DNA from: Primulina eburnea
Lineage: Eukaryota; Streptophyta; Magnoliopsida; Lamiales; Gesneriaceae
Direction: 5' to 3'
Assembly (NCBI RefSeq): GCF_022965805.1
Contig: NC_133105.1
Span: forward strand, 682,001-746,000
Length of the DNA: 64,000 bases
The notes beneath the pieces are model-generated. The model was not told the DNA's origin. It made no database searches and was given only the letters and a program-made list of their open reading frames with translations. Positions 13,131-24,277 of this stretch are shown here, piece after piece. The number at the start of each line of letters is the position of its first letter. Position 1 is the stretch's first letter. A program made the position numbers and the translations under genes.

Positions 13131-14494
13131 ATGTCGAGTGGTTTTTATTGCAAACCCGTTAATTTGAGCCCGATAAAATTTGGCATATCACCGGGGAACG
13201 TAGGATTGATGACAAAAAGGAAGGTCGGTGTTGGAGCCGGGGGAATAAGAGCTTCAAAGTTAGAACCTTTTGGGAATCCTAACTTTGCTGAACGTATGGA
13301 GCGTGCCTGGTTGATTTCTCAGGTTTTTGTTGTTTTTCTGCTGTTGAATTTAAGTTCAATTCGATGATCTTTCTGGGTTTTTCATGATATTTTAGAAAGA
13401 TGAATGTTTATCGGGTGATTTTCGTGTATGTCGGCTTGAATTCTTGAAAAAAGAAAACAACGAGGGACGTCCATTAGAAAATGAGTGGCAAAACGAAATT
13501 AGGGATTTTTTTTATTTATTATGTGATATTTTGATGAGCCACAACTAGTCTAGAATGTTTTAACCCGGTGATCCTAAAGTGATTTACGAAGAGGAAATAA
13601 AAGATTTTCTTAAGACTCTGAGGAAGTGTTTTATGAAAGAAAAAGAAGAAAATTTCGGCATATGATGTTGGATGAGCTGAGGCGAATCATCCTTCGTTTA
13701 GGGTGGAATTTTCCCCTCCTGTAGCCTCTTCCGCGTCATTCAAATTTTACTGATTGGATTGATTATCTTAGAGGATTTTGTTTTAGACTGTTTGCTCTTT
13801 GGTTTTTAATGGCATCTATTTTCTGCATATGTGTTGGGCAACCTATGTTGGATGGCTGAATACCTCTTTCCAAACGGTGGTATTGTCAGTTGAATGTTGC
13901 TTGTTTGGTGCTTTGATTGTAATATCTTAAATGAATCTACTAGCTTGATTCCATTGCATTTTGCCTTCAATGATTCAACACCTTTTTTGGATAACCGTAT
14001 AGTGGGCTACTTTTCTTTCTTTTATCAATCTCTATTGTTTGTGAATGCAGCAACCAAGACCGGTTGCATGTTCTTCTTGCAACTCTAAAGGACATGTTGA
14101 ATGCAAATGGTGCAGTGGGACTGGTTTCTTCATTATAGGTGATAACATGCTGTGTCAAGTCCCTTCCAGAAATACTACATGTGTTATATGCTCTGGAAAG
14201 GTAAATAGTGATCAAGTAGACCCTTCATTCTGCATGTAACCATTAACGTGGACCGAAAATCCCAAGTGCAAGCGATGATGCAATTGAAATGTTTCTTTCT
14301 ATTTTCCATTTTTGTGCTGCGTAAGCAACTATGTAAAATTAGAGGGGTGAATTATGTGAACCAATTATGTAATTTCTTGTGGTGACTCTGATCAGTGATG
14401 CCTGACATGTTTGAAGGGTTCTGCATGCTGTTCTGATTGTAAAGGAACTGGTTACCGTGCAAAATGGCTTGGAGAACCTCCTGTTTCAAAGTAG
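13131..14494 (+). CDS. DnaJ-type cysteine-rich zinc-finger protein, BSD2-like
   Basis: Three exons, 13131-13322, 14051-14200 and 14417-14494, encode 139 residues with GT-AG junctions in phase 0. Residues 1-60 look like a plastid transit peptide (basic, Ser/Gly-rich, few acidic residues), but no cleavage site can be fixed. The C-terminal half carries four CxxC units of the DnaJ zinc-finger type: CSSCNSKG, CKWCSGTG, CVICSGKG and CSDCKGTG. The third is built across the exon 2/3 junction, which supports that splice choice. There is no J domain. Relatives such as BSD2 (RuBisCO assembly) and LQY1 (PSII repair) act in chloroplasts as chaperones or disulfide isomerases. The tail YRAKWLGEPP is typical of a small plant subgroup; I recall Arabidopsis At2g24860 as the likely counterpart. 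The exact client is unknown. Confidence 0.87.
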
Positions 14495-15738
14495 GAGCAT
14501 CCCATTTAAGGTCATCACAGCTAAAAGAACTATTAAGTTGCTTCAGTCGATTTCGAATCTAGCCAGCTCCAAGCTACCATAATGCGCCTTTTATTATTTT
14601 GTTGGAAGTTGTAAATCATATGGTTTGATAAATTCTTTGATGTTGATGAAAACTATTATTGTCTTGGCCTTGAGCACTGAGTGACAACGGACTAGGCAAG
14701 TGCTGTTCGTCCTGCGATTTTCCAGTTTTAGTGTATTTTACATTTTTGGACGATAACCTATAGTAGAAGCAAATGAGAGGTAGAATATTTACGACTCCAG
14801 TTTTATCGGGCTCCCAGAGCTCTAACGTTGGTGCCTCATATTCAATTTGTTATGCTCGAGTTTGCTTCGTAGTTATTTGATAGAATTCTTTTAATTTATT
14901 TTTTTAGCAAATTACTTAAAATAACTATGTTTTTTTTTTATAAAAAAAATTATATACAAAACTGTCAGAACTCCGAGCTTGAACTTGAGTTCCGACGATG
15001 TTCAAGACAAGAAAAGCGAGCTTGTCGAGCTCGAGTTCGAAGAATTTCTACTCGATAGAGTTTGAACTTTGATTATTTTTTTTTAGCCGAATAAAGGAAC
15101 AAGAAGTTGCTTCCGAGCAGTGCTAGAGAAGGCGTTGAAAGGATTATCATTTTGAAACATGTGCACGTTGAGTGTAAGCTTCCAAGTTGAATCTTGACTG
15201 CTCCTATAGAGGTCGTGGCCCTTATTCACATCGATGGGCCTATTGAACCCACTAAGGCCCATACGAATAGGTGGGCCGGCTCAATAAATCCACTTAGTAT
15301 TTTATTTTTGAAATTTACCATGTGTCCATAGAAACACACAGTGAGTGAGACCTTCTAAACTTGCTCAAGCTTGCTTGCTTCTTTTTCAGAATGCAAAATA
15401 TTTCATTAACAACCAACCATGTCTTGGATTAATAAGTAATCCTTAATGATTATAAATTATTCTCTGAAGACGAAGCTTGATTTGATTATCTTAATCTTGA
15501 TTATTTGACCGTATGCGAATCTGAAAACTAATCGAGATGCTATCGATCCCAACGCCCGAGTTTCTGACTTTTGTTTGTTCATATTTGGTCAAGGATTGTG
15601 TGGCTGGAATTACTACACCAGTTCCTGAAGTATTAGCCCGTTCATATTCCGCAAGATCACCTACACTTTCTCTTAGATTACATTCGCGAAAACAAATTTG
15701 TTCTTCCCCGATCACGCCCTGATTCCAAGAAAAGAAGC
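14495..15738. other. Intergenic region before the Rieske oxygenase gene
   Basis: Holds the 3' end of the zinc-finger gene and the promoter of the Rieske oxygenase gene. A cluster of TGGGCC-type motifs lies at 15232-15281. No other gene was recognised. Confidence 0.45.
15232..15281. promoter_or_regulatory. Cluster of GGGCC/GGCCC (site II-like) motifs
   Basis: Within 50 bases the sequence carries GATGGGCCTATT, AAGGCCCATACG and GTGGGCCGG. TGGGCC/T is the plant site II element bound by TCP factors, common upstream of housekeeping and organelle-protein genes. It lies about 460-510 bases before the oxygenase ATG. Function is inferred from motif only. Confidence 0.4.
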
Positions 15739-18013
15739 ATGGCCGTGTTACAGTTGCGACCCTTTTTATCGGATACGCCGCTCCTCAAGATCACAACTTT
15801 CTCACATCTTGGCCCAGTTCACAACAGACTTACCAAACGCAAAGCCATTCTATTTGCCCATCCATCCCAAAGCCACCCTTCCTATCAACATGAAAAGATC
15901 AAGAGAAGTGGGCAGAAGTTGAACGCAGTCGCAAGAGAAGTTGGTGTCGAATTGCAGGATGGTGGTGACCAAAGTGTAAGTTTCGGAGCATCGAATCAAG
16001 AAGAAGTTATTGAACAGAGAGATGTGGTTAGCTATGATTGGACTGAAGAATGGTACCCGCTTTATCTTTCCAAGAATGTGCCAGATGATGCTCCTTTAGG
16101 CCTAACTGTATATGACAAGCAAGTTGTGTTGTACAGAGACGGTACTGGAGAGCTTAGGTGTTATGAAGATCGATGCCCACACAGGTATTTATTCTGACCT
16201 TTTTTTTTGGTGAAGTTTAGTACTTTCTTCAGTAAATGTGAATGAATCTGTGTAAGTTAAGAAAAGGTTTCGGAGTTTGGTGTGTTGGGATCATGGTTTC
16301 TTTCTTTAGTAAATTGAAATTGGATTATTGGATCCAAGAATTCTAGGTTGGTAATCTCGGAAATATGTGGGCTGTAGTTAAATTGATAGAAATCTTAGAG
16401 TTGTTCTCGATGATTTATCAGAAATGAGGTAGCCATTTTGAAAAATTATATTCCACAGCTTGACTTGTTTTGGTTTGACTCACTTAGCTGATGATTAAGC
16501 ATGAAAGAAATAACTTGTACTCCACCTGTGATTGCATCTCTTCCTTTTATATGCAGTGAATTAATAGATCCAGCATTCAAGTATTAGAAGAATTTAGATC
16601 ATTCTACGACGCCTTCTCTATTAATTTTCAGCTGAATGAACTTTCATGACCTTTAATTATTTTATTTTCGTTTAGGCTAGCGAAACTCTCGGAAGGTCAG
16701 TTGTTTGACGGGCGACTGGAATGTTTGTATCATGGCTGGCAATTTGATGGGAATGGCATATGTGTGAAAATACCACAGGTTGGGACTCCATACATAGTCC
16801 CTACAAATTTCGTCGGTCAAAGTGTTTATTTACATAGTCGATCTTTAATGGTTTCGTTCTTGCTAATTTGTTTCACAGCTATCCTCAGGTGCAAAAATTC
16901 CACGATCTGCTTGTTTGAAATCATATGAAATCAAAGAGTCCCAAGGTGTTGTATGGATTTGGATGTCTCACAACACACCACCAAATTTCCAGAAAATACC
17001 TTGGTTCGAGAACTTTGACAGGCCTGGATTTCGAGACATTTCATCAATCCACGAGCTTCCATATGATCATTCCATCCTCTTGGAAAACCTCATGGATCCC
17101 GCCCATGTGCCTATTTCACACGATAGAACAGATTTTACGGCCAAACGGGAAGATGCAACCTCGCTGTTTTTTGAGGTCACCGAGAGGACAGACCGAGGCT
17201 TTGCAGGCTGGTGGGGAAAAGAAAAAGACCGGTCAACACCAAACTACATACCAAACTTCTTACGTTTTGAGGCCCCTTGCGTTCTTCAGAACAACCGGGA
17301 GATCATCGACAAGAACGGTGAGAAACACTACTTTTCAGGACTGTTCCTTTGTCGGCCCTCTGGACAAGGAAAATCAATGCTCATAGTCAGATTCGGGAAC
17401 ACGAGAAAACCATCAATGCTCTTAAGACTATTTCCACGGTGGTATTTCCATCAGAATGCTTGTAAAGTTTTCGAGCAAGATATGGGATTCCTTTCGTCCC
17501 AAAACGAGATTCTTATGAAAGAAAAAGTTCCCACTAAAGAACTGTATATAAACTTGAGATCATCGGACACATGGGTAGCCGAATATCGAAAATGGATGGA
17601 CAAAGTCGGGCACGGAATGCCTTATTATTTTGGACACAGCACAATATCTCTACCCGAATACCCTGCCGTAATTGAGCATGCACCTGCTTGGCTTGGTCGC
17701 AAATCTCTCAGCATCTCAACCGGCAAAAGGAGGGATCGGAACTATGCATGCACCAAATCCTGCCAACAGATATTTCCGGCATGTTATTCATTGCAAAGAA
17801 TGCATGAATACTATCAAAGCATTTCGAACGTGGAAAAACATTTTCTCTACAGCTGCTCTTATATCAACTGCATTTGCGATTCTTATATCTGGAAGGCAAT
17901 GGAAGGCCGTGCTATTGTTTTCTACTTCTCTGTGCTTGGTCGGAATTCATCTTTCTTCGACTGGAATTACGATGTTCACGACAAACTTCATAAGGACGCA
18001 CAGAAGGTTTTGA
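15739..18013 (+). CDS. PTC52: PTC52/PAO-like Rieske oxygenase with a one-base frameshift
   Basis: Exons 15739-16184, 16676-16778 and 16879 onward join in phase. The N-terminus looks like a chloroplast transit peptide. The Rieske 2Fe-2S ligands are C146-P-H148 and C165-x-x-H168 (CPHR, CLYHGW). The mononuclear iron site is the N253-x2-D256-x2-H259-x4-H264 stretch in [14 protein letters not shown]. The match is to the protochlorophyllide-dependent translocon component 52 / ACD1-like group, a chloroplast inner-envelope oxygenase related to pheophorbide a oxygenase. At codon 453 (17686-17689, GCTTGG) one extra T shifts the frame. As sequenced, translation runs on to 18033 through 114 unrelated residues. 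The family C-terminus, with the CKEC redox motif (17792-17803) and two membrane helices, is intact in the +1 frame to its stop at 18013. Both parts together fit the family length of about 540-560. This is either a recent null allele or an assembly error. Confidence 0.85.
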
Positions 18014-18033
18014 TCCTACATGGCAAGTTGTAA

Positions 18034-20290
18034 ATAACAAGTTCTTGGAGAGCTAGTTAGTAAATGAACTCATTTCTCGATTGAACGTATTGAATTTGTA
18101 AGTTCTTTACCCTTGTAATAAGGTTGAAAGATATAAGCTTCCAAAATTATCTGCGGTAGACTTTTCACTCTGTTTGCCAGCTACTCACTGCTTGTATTGC
18201 TTAGTATTCTGATTTAAAGGCGAAGAATATGATTGTTGATATCGAAAAATAGATTAACCCCGTATAGAATGTCCACAAACAAAGCGAATCCGTGAAGCTA
18301 TATCGATTGCCATAATATATGTGATGTATCTTGATTGACAGCTGAGAATATACAACTCTGCGATGAATATGATAGATTATCGTAACACATTCATTATCGG
18401 GCAGTAAATATTTTAAATATTTATCAACACCAACCTCTTTCTCTTTTTTCATATGACAATCCACAATTTTTATTTTTGGGTGTGCACTTATTAAATTCGA
18501 GACTGATCAAACCTTAAACTATCCATTTAAGATTTAAGAGCAAACCTTGTAGGATCAACTCAGACGCCCCCGATAGTCAACTACCCACCTCTCTTACTAG
18601 GGCCCTTGATGAATTGCTGTAGGATTCTGAGATCTGACAATGTAGTAATTATATTTAGGCTAATCTACCCTACTTCCACCCACCTGTAATAATTCAAACT
18701 CTGTTTACTCCTGTCTAGTAAACAAACAATATTAATGCATTGGTCAAGAAAGTTATTGAAAAATAGAAAAAAGAATTCCCCTCTCTATCGCGTATCCATA
18801 ATGAACAAGGGGAGTGATTAGTGATTACTGCCTAACAGAATCGTTGCCAGCCTACTGCGGCCACATGAAATAAATGCGCATGCAAATAAATAAAAAAACA
18901 TAGGTGCATTCGTACTTTCAAATTAAGAAATATGAGTGAAGAAAGTTGCGGAGAACTATTCTTTCCAAATTCACATAATATGGCGAAACTAAGAGGTTTT
19001 TTCATCATTACAAGCTACTTATGTTTATTGCCAATCAGCTTCTGTTGGATAAATGAATAATGAAAGAGTTGTTGAAGGGCAAAGAAAGTGGGAGTTGTAC
19101 CACATTGTAAAAGTGGACAAGTGACAAACTCTAAGTTTGAGTTAGGGGTTTGGACCCCCAGGATACCAGAAGATTTTAGATGGGGGAAGACGCTAGTGAG
19201 CTATGTCTCGGTGTATTAAACACACGCGCACACCCGGCCGGCTCGGCGCGGCGAGGTGTGGTCTAGGACCAATATAAATCTTTTTGGACAAAATTTGGGT
19301 GAAATTAAATTTTGTTGTGCCAAGATGAGGAAGGCCTTCGGAACAGAGATGTGTGCGCGGGTGCGCCACATCTTGCGCGTATGCGCGCTTGGTTCTAGAT
19401 TTTGGTCATTTAAACAGAACATCGCGCGCGGGTGCGCCGATTCTCGCGCAGGCTCGCGCCACTTGCTGTGCGCGGACAGAATGTCGCGCGCGGCCGCGCG
19501 TAATGTCGCGCAGCCGCGCGCGAGGCGCTGTTTCCGAAAGCACCAATCAATGTGTGCGTCTCTTGGCTATGTCTGCACCTGCTCTAGGCTGCTTTTCCAC
19601 CAAACCGTGTGTCCTTTGACTAGAAAAGTGTCTCTTCTACGCATCCGGTCTGGAGAAACGTGTCTCCTCAACGCAACCAATGATCTTCTATAAATGATCC
19701 ATCAAACCACATTCAAAGGCTGCTGAATTTTTGGCTTCATTTCCTACTCATATTGCTGCATCCTATTATTTCGAAAATTACTTGAAAGTTGCTGCATATA
19801 CTGTTCGCTGCTTCGAGACTTGTAGTGCTGCAATATCTCGAAGTGAAGTCGTTGTATCTTGGAGACGATTGCCTGCAACGTATAGCACTTTGATACGGGC
19901 AATTTCGTCTTGCGGAGAAAGGATCCTCCTTGCTTCGACTTAATCTTTGTTGCTGCGGTTTCGTGATCCAAGTTGCTGCGCTTTGATCGTGTGAAGACAT
20001 TCAACATATCCAGGGTATTATTCAAACAACAGCTTCTTCCTCTACTAGTCTTTCTTTAAGATTCTATACATTTTCTTGCCCGACTGCTGAAATAATGGTG
20101 AAAAATACAGTGAGAACCGCTTCTTCTGAGGATCAGACTGTCCCTAGAAAGCCGATTCGTGCTTTTCCACGATTGTTTTGTTGAGGTCGTACATTCTTGA
20201 TTTTTTAAAAAATTATCATTTGTAAAGATTCAAGCTGTCAAATCCCGAAGAGGGCGACTCATAATTGTTGCTTGAAAGTTATTAAGTACT
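18034..20290. other. Intergenic region with GC-rich LTR-like tract
   Basis: The oxygenase 3' flank occupies the left side. From about 19070 the composition changes abruptly to the GC-rich, retroelement-like tract listed separately. No intact gene was recognised. Confidence 0.45.
19070..20100 (+). mobile_element. Probable LTR-type retroelement remnant (solo LTR or fragment)
   Basis: The segment opens with TTGTACCACATTG and TTTGGACCCCCAGGATACC, phrases I associate with plant LTRs. A GC-rich stretch at 19220-19540 follows, full of CGCGCG and GCGCGC words, in an otherwise AT-rich region. Downstream is a TATA-like box (CTTCTATAAATGATCC near 19684) that could be the U3 promoter. No primer-binding site, polypurine tract, gag/pol coding region or second LTR was found, so boundaries are approximate. 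Open frames across the CGCG tract have no protein likeness and were not annotated. A low-complexity insertion of other origin is also possible. Confidence 0.4.
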
Positions 20291-20298
20291 TTGCTAAA

Positions 20299-20785
20299 AA
20301 ACACCGCGTGGATTTAATACTGCATGAATCACTGTGATAGGGATGCGATGCTTCTGTGTTATCACAAGGAAATTAATGGAACTGAGAAAACTGATCCGGC
20401 CAACAAACCCCTTGACGGATTTTCGGTAATAGATTCGGCAAAAAGAGTGCTTGAAGTCTTTTGCCATGGAACAGTTTCTTGTGCGATTTTCTTGCCTGGC
20501 AGCTAGAGATGCCGTAGAATTTGTAAAACTCGAATCTACACGTATTTTTGCCTTTTTATTCCAATGTTAGTTATATTGCAAAAGATAATGCAAAATTATG
20601 ATTTTTTTTAAAAGAGTGGAGGGCCAGGTATTCAGATTCCGACAAGGAGGAGAGATGGCCGAAGTTCTTTGGCTGCAAATGTGAGGCCAAAGATTGTAGA
20701 CACAAGCTTCACATTGAATGAGATGGCTGAGGTCTTTTCTTCCGAAGGCTTATCCTTAGATGACCTTATTGGCCTCTCGAGTACG
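20299..20785 (+). pseudogene. Class III peroxidase relic
   Basis: Two peroxidase exons are recognisable but broken. In the first, GGATTTAATACTGCATG leads into a degraded distal-His region, then GCDASVL, then in a different frame NGTEKTDPANKPLDGFSVIDSA and KRVLEVFCHGTVSCA. The following ALAARDAVEF segment (near 20490-20522) needs two more frame changes, so the D-I-L-A-L signature is interrupted. After an intron-like gap the second exon, 20619-20780, reads GGPGIQIPTRRRDGRSS, SLAANVRPKIVDTSF, then LNEMAEVFSSEGLSLDDLIGLS. It stops just before the proximal-His GAHTIG motif. No signal-peptide exon or 3' exon was found. Secreted heme peroxidases of this type (near Arabidopsis At4g31760 in memory) act on phenolics in the cell wall. 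This copy cannot encode one. Confidence 0.85.
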
Positions 20786-21253
20786 TTTACATAGTTGACC
20801 CGTTATCACCAACTACCGTGGGGATAACAAACACTACCAATTACCTCATGATAGTAGCAATCAACGAGATACAACAGGTCGTTCTGCTGAACTATGGTTG
20901 TCTTACCATCAGCGTAAGGGGTCACTACAAGCCTAAGAAAGGGTCACTACAAGCCTAAGAGTGCTCCGAGGCTTTTGATCTATCAAAATCAAGAAAACAC
21001 TGGCAAACATATACATACAGCCATAGCAAAGAAAAAATAAACTATAATCGACACAACCATATCAAAGAAGAAATACTGTATCCAATGCAACGTAAGAAGA
21101 AAGAAATGTTAATAGATTCAATGTTACCAGCAGCAGCTCTTAAATGTTATCTACAAGAATCATTACCCATTTAGAAAAAATTCCATTTTTTCACCACGAT
21201 CAACATAAAATTCAGAACTTTACCTTGATTAAGAATGAAAAAATCCAATCTTC
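20786..21253. other. Short spacer with a duplicated 19-mer
   Basis: Lies between the peroxidase relic and the 3' end of the DUF1336 gene. GGGTCACTACAAGCCTAAG occurs twice about 24 bases apart (near 20917-20959). No gene seen. Confidence 0.4.
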
Positions 21254-22141
21254 CTACTCATCGTCGTCAATTTCGCTTTCACCACCGCTGCTTATGGGCA
21301 AAACCTTACTCGTCGGAGTCGGACCATCAACAAAAGTCGCTGAACCCATCTCCATTTGGCATATCCTTACCGCACCAAACAATCTCTCCGGCAACTCTGT
21401 ATCCGTTTGTGCCTCTACCAAGAAGCCCATATCCATTGTCACCGCCGTAACACATCCCAAAGCAAGCCGTAAAATGGCCGTAGCTATAGCAGAACTACCG
21501 ATATCTACACCAATCTCTAGGTAGTTTGGTCCTCTATGATAGCTACACTTCAGAGCCTTACCTAATAAACACGCCGAATGACTTCCCACGGCAGTTTTCA
21601 CAATCCACGGACCTTTGACGATTTTATTGACGATCTTGAACCGGCTGCTACGAAACGCGTCTGTCCCATTGATGAACTGATAGAGCAGTGGGTTCGAATT
21701 AATCGACTCGTCCAATTTCGTCGCAAAGTAAAAAACGGCAGAGTAATGGTCGCGGCCGGGTACTTGAAGATTTATCGCGACAACGAAAGTTTTCGATTTT
21801 TCATAATTCTCTGAGCTGCGCAATGCGTTCATTACGCGGTTTTCGGGCCGGGCCAGTACATGATCGAGCTTGGTGTTGGATCGGAGCCAGTCAACCCCAG
21901 CTGGATTCAACAACAACTCTCCGGCGGGAATTTTTGCTTTCTTGCTGAAATAATTAGGCCCGCGGACGGAAAATACATCCCCCGGCGGCGATGCCCAGCC
22001 GTTTGACCCATTATGGAGGTCCACGTGCTTCAAAGATCCGCCGTTGATAGCTTCTTCCCTCCAATCATCTAAGTTACTAGTAGTGGAAGCGGCAGAAGAG
22101 TGGTGGTGGTGGTGTTTAAGCTTCAGCTTCGCAGGGAGCAT
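21254..22141 (-). CDS. DUF1336 (EDR2 C-terminal domain) protein
   Basis: A single-exon reading frame of 295 residues. The N-terminus has a His run (residues 10-14) and a short acidic/Ser linker. The rest is the DUF1336 / EDR2_C domain, recognisable from VFSVRGPNYFSKKAKIPAGE, then DWLRSNTKLDHVLARPENR, later FVVAINLQVPGRDHYSAVFYF, FKIVNKIVKGPWIVK and a closing ALKCSYHRGPNYLEIGVDIGSS. It has no START or PH domain, unlike full EDR2, so it belongs to the short stand-alone group (At5g10750 type from memory). EDR2-family domains are thought to bind lipids or membranes; the function of the short proteins is unknown. The tail is acidic (GGESEIDDDE). A TA microsatellite lies about 90-130 bases upstream of the ATG in the promoter/leader. 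No defect seen. Confidence 0.88.
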   Translation of the reverse strand: MLPAKLKLKHHHHHSSAASTTSNLDDWREEAINGGSLKHVDLHNGSNGWASPPGDVFSVRGPNYFSKKAKIPAGELLLNPAGVDWLRSNTKLDHVLARPENRVMNALRSSENYEKSKTFVVAINLQVPGRDHYSAVFYFATKLDESINSNPLLYQFINGTDAFRSSRFKIVNKIVKGPWIVKTAVGSHSACLLGKALKCSYHRGPNYLEIGVDIGSSAIATAILRLALGCVTAVTMDMGFLVEAQTDTELPERLFGAVRICQMEMGSATFVDGPTPTSKVLPISSGGESEIDDDE

Positions 22142-22230
22142 ACTCAGGGTGTCGGAATAACTCTTTCTACGACGCCGTCGAAAGCTCCACCGTGAGGAGA
22201 AATAGGCGGGGGCTGATACCTGGGTTGGTG

Positions 22231-22233
<3 letters not shown>

Positions 22234-22270
<37 letters not shown>
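22234..22270. repeat. TA microsatellite
   Basis: About 18 TA dinucleotides in the upstream region of the DUF1336 gene. Confidence 0.95.
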
Positions 22271-22272
<2 letters not shown>

Positions 22273-23140
22273 AAGTTCTCGAAAATTACGAGATTGCCAT
22301 CTCTTTGGATTCTTGACAACTAATTGATGCGGTGTAGGATTTGGAAATATCCACATTTCTCCATTTGCTAAAAGACAAAAATAAAAAAAAAACAAAAAAC
22401 AAGCAATCTAAACTAATCTAAAATATTAGTTTCAATACATGTATTATCATAAATTAATATACAGTATTTTAAAATTTAAAAAATCTTCTTTACCTATTAT
22501 CCACGAAATATTTATCCAAATATTATTTAATAGAATTATCGTACCAAATAAATGATATCTCGGATTTTTTACAATTGGTTTCATTTTTTAAAATATACCA
22601 AGTAATGATGAGTAAAATATTTATTAGCTACAAGAAATTTTATTTCTTAATCTGTGTTGTATTTGGTGTCATTTTATATCGTACAAATGAATTCATAATT
22701 AAGATTGGCGTGAAATTATGCTGAAACCATTAAATTTATAGAAACTTTGTTGCTTAATTTATGATTCAATGATAATCATACACAATATATATTACAAAGA
22801 TTTACATGTGATCAAGCGAGTCTAGTTAATTGAAATTACTTGCATTTAATTGACTTTTCTCCTCGAGGAAATCAGGGAAGAATTATTCTCTCTTTAAAAA
22901 ATAATAATAATAATTAATAAGCTGTGAGATCAAGAAAAACGTACGAAAAAAATTGTTCAATACGACTCCAAGATGTATGATAGAGAGATCAATTTTTCTT
23001 AAAAGAGCTTCTCAATCAAAATACCGCTTTGTTTGACGTAAAACTCACACTTTCATTAATTACATTTCTTTATAGTTTATACATACCTTTTCCTTTTTCC
23101 CATTCTTCCTTATTTCAATAGTTAAAATGTTGGTGTAAGT

Positions 23141-23486
23141 GTAACGAATATGAGTTATTAAGCTGAATCAACACGAGTCTCGGTTTATAATCATGTACTA
23201 CTATTGATCATAGGTCGTTAGGATGGTCTAGTATGAGCCGTAGCTCATGTCCATACACCGTCACTCATAGAATATCTCACTCTTGGAAAGTGGTTTATTT
23301 CACATTCCCCAACACTTGAACCAAAGACCCCAGGCTTAAGAAACCACTTTTCAGGTGTGAAATATTCTATGAGTGACAGTATATGTAACTCATGTTGGAC
23401 CATCATAACGACCTATGACCAATAGTTGTGCATAAGTATGTGCCGATGCTCATGTGGGTTAAACCTAATGGCTCATAATCGTCACA
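23141..23486. repeat. Long imperfect foldback (inverted repeat, ~150-base arms, 44-base loop)
   Basis: The arm 23141-23296 pairs with 23341-23486. Left-arm words such as CTATTGATCATAGGTCGTTA and GTCACTCATAGAATAT recur reverse-complemented in the right arm (TAACGACCTATGACCAATAG, ATATTCTATGAGTGAC). Pairing extends outward to AACGAATATGAG / CTCATAATCGT. There is no open reading frame. The shape fits a foldback MITE, and the transcript could form a long hairpin. Confidence 0.8.
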
Positions 23487-24100
23487 ATAATTATCCGAGA
23501 ACATCTTCACTGGATATGCATACTAAAGATAATAAAACCTAGAAAGTAGAGGCAAAAGAGAATTCTTTGGTCTTAAGACGAATTTGTTCTGCATATGGTG
23601 TTCACGAGATGATAATAGTCTTTTTTGAAACGACGACTTCCAGTGTGATAGAATTATAAGTTCTATAACTCGAAAATGAAGTGAACTCTATTTTAAGAAA
23701 AAAGAATAAAAAGAAGTTCAAAATGAATTTAAATGCTTCTTATTTTATTTGATCATCTCAAAGATGATATTTATATTATTTCTCATTGTGTCTATAAAAA
23801 CTCACAACTCTTATAAAATAGCGTCTCATTCGTTGTATTGGAAAATTTTAGGGCATAGAGTGGCGCACTGGCGCTTAGGCACCTCTTGATTAATCTTTAC
23901 CACTTCTTTCCCAATTAATGTTGGTTAATAAAGGTAAGGTGAGATTTTATATTCATCTGTTCTAAAGCTAAAAGTTATATTAGAAATAGTAGGTTTGATC
24001 GAGGAACATAAATCGGAAAAGGTAGTTTTAATTTTTAAATGATCATAGCATTGAATTTGTGATAATTGTAAAAATTGATATGAATAAATTTAAAAGGGTA

Positions 24101-24277
24101 TGTCTCTTGTAAGACGGTCTCACGAATCTTTATCTGTGATACGAGTCAATCCTAAAGATATTCACAATAAAAAGTAATATTCTTAGCATAAAAAGTAATA
24201 TTTTTTCATGGATGATCTGAATAAGAGATATATATCACAAAATATGACCTGTCAGACCGTCTCACACAAATTTTGTC
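24101..24277 (-). mobile_element. Palindrome-ended MITE, copy 3
   Basis: Reverse orientation. Ends GTAAGACGGTCTCACGAATC and CAGACCGTCTCACACAAA; internal ACAATAAAAAGTAATATTC and TTTTTCATGGATGATC match the family core. It is more diverged than copies 1 and 6. It lies upstream of the PP2C gene. Confidence 0.8.

Noticed and set aside
17672..18013. Separate small membrane protein gene
   Set aside because: It is the C-terminus of the PTC52-like protein in the +1 frame after a one-base insertion, not an independent gene.
19256..19693. Arg/Cys/Ala-rich open frames across the GC-rich tract
   Set aside because: They arise from CGCG repeats, overlap in several frames and resemble no protein family.
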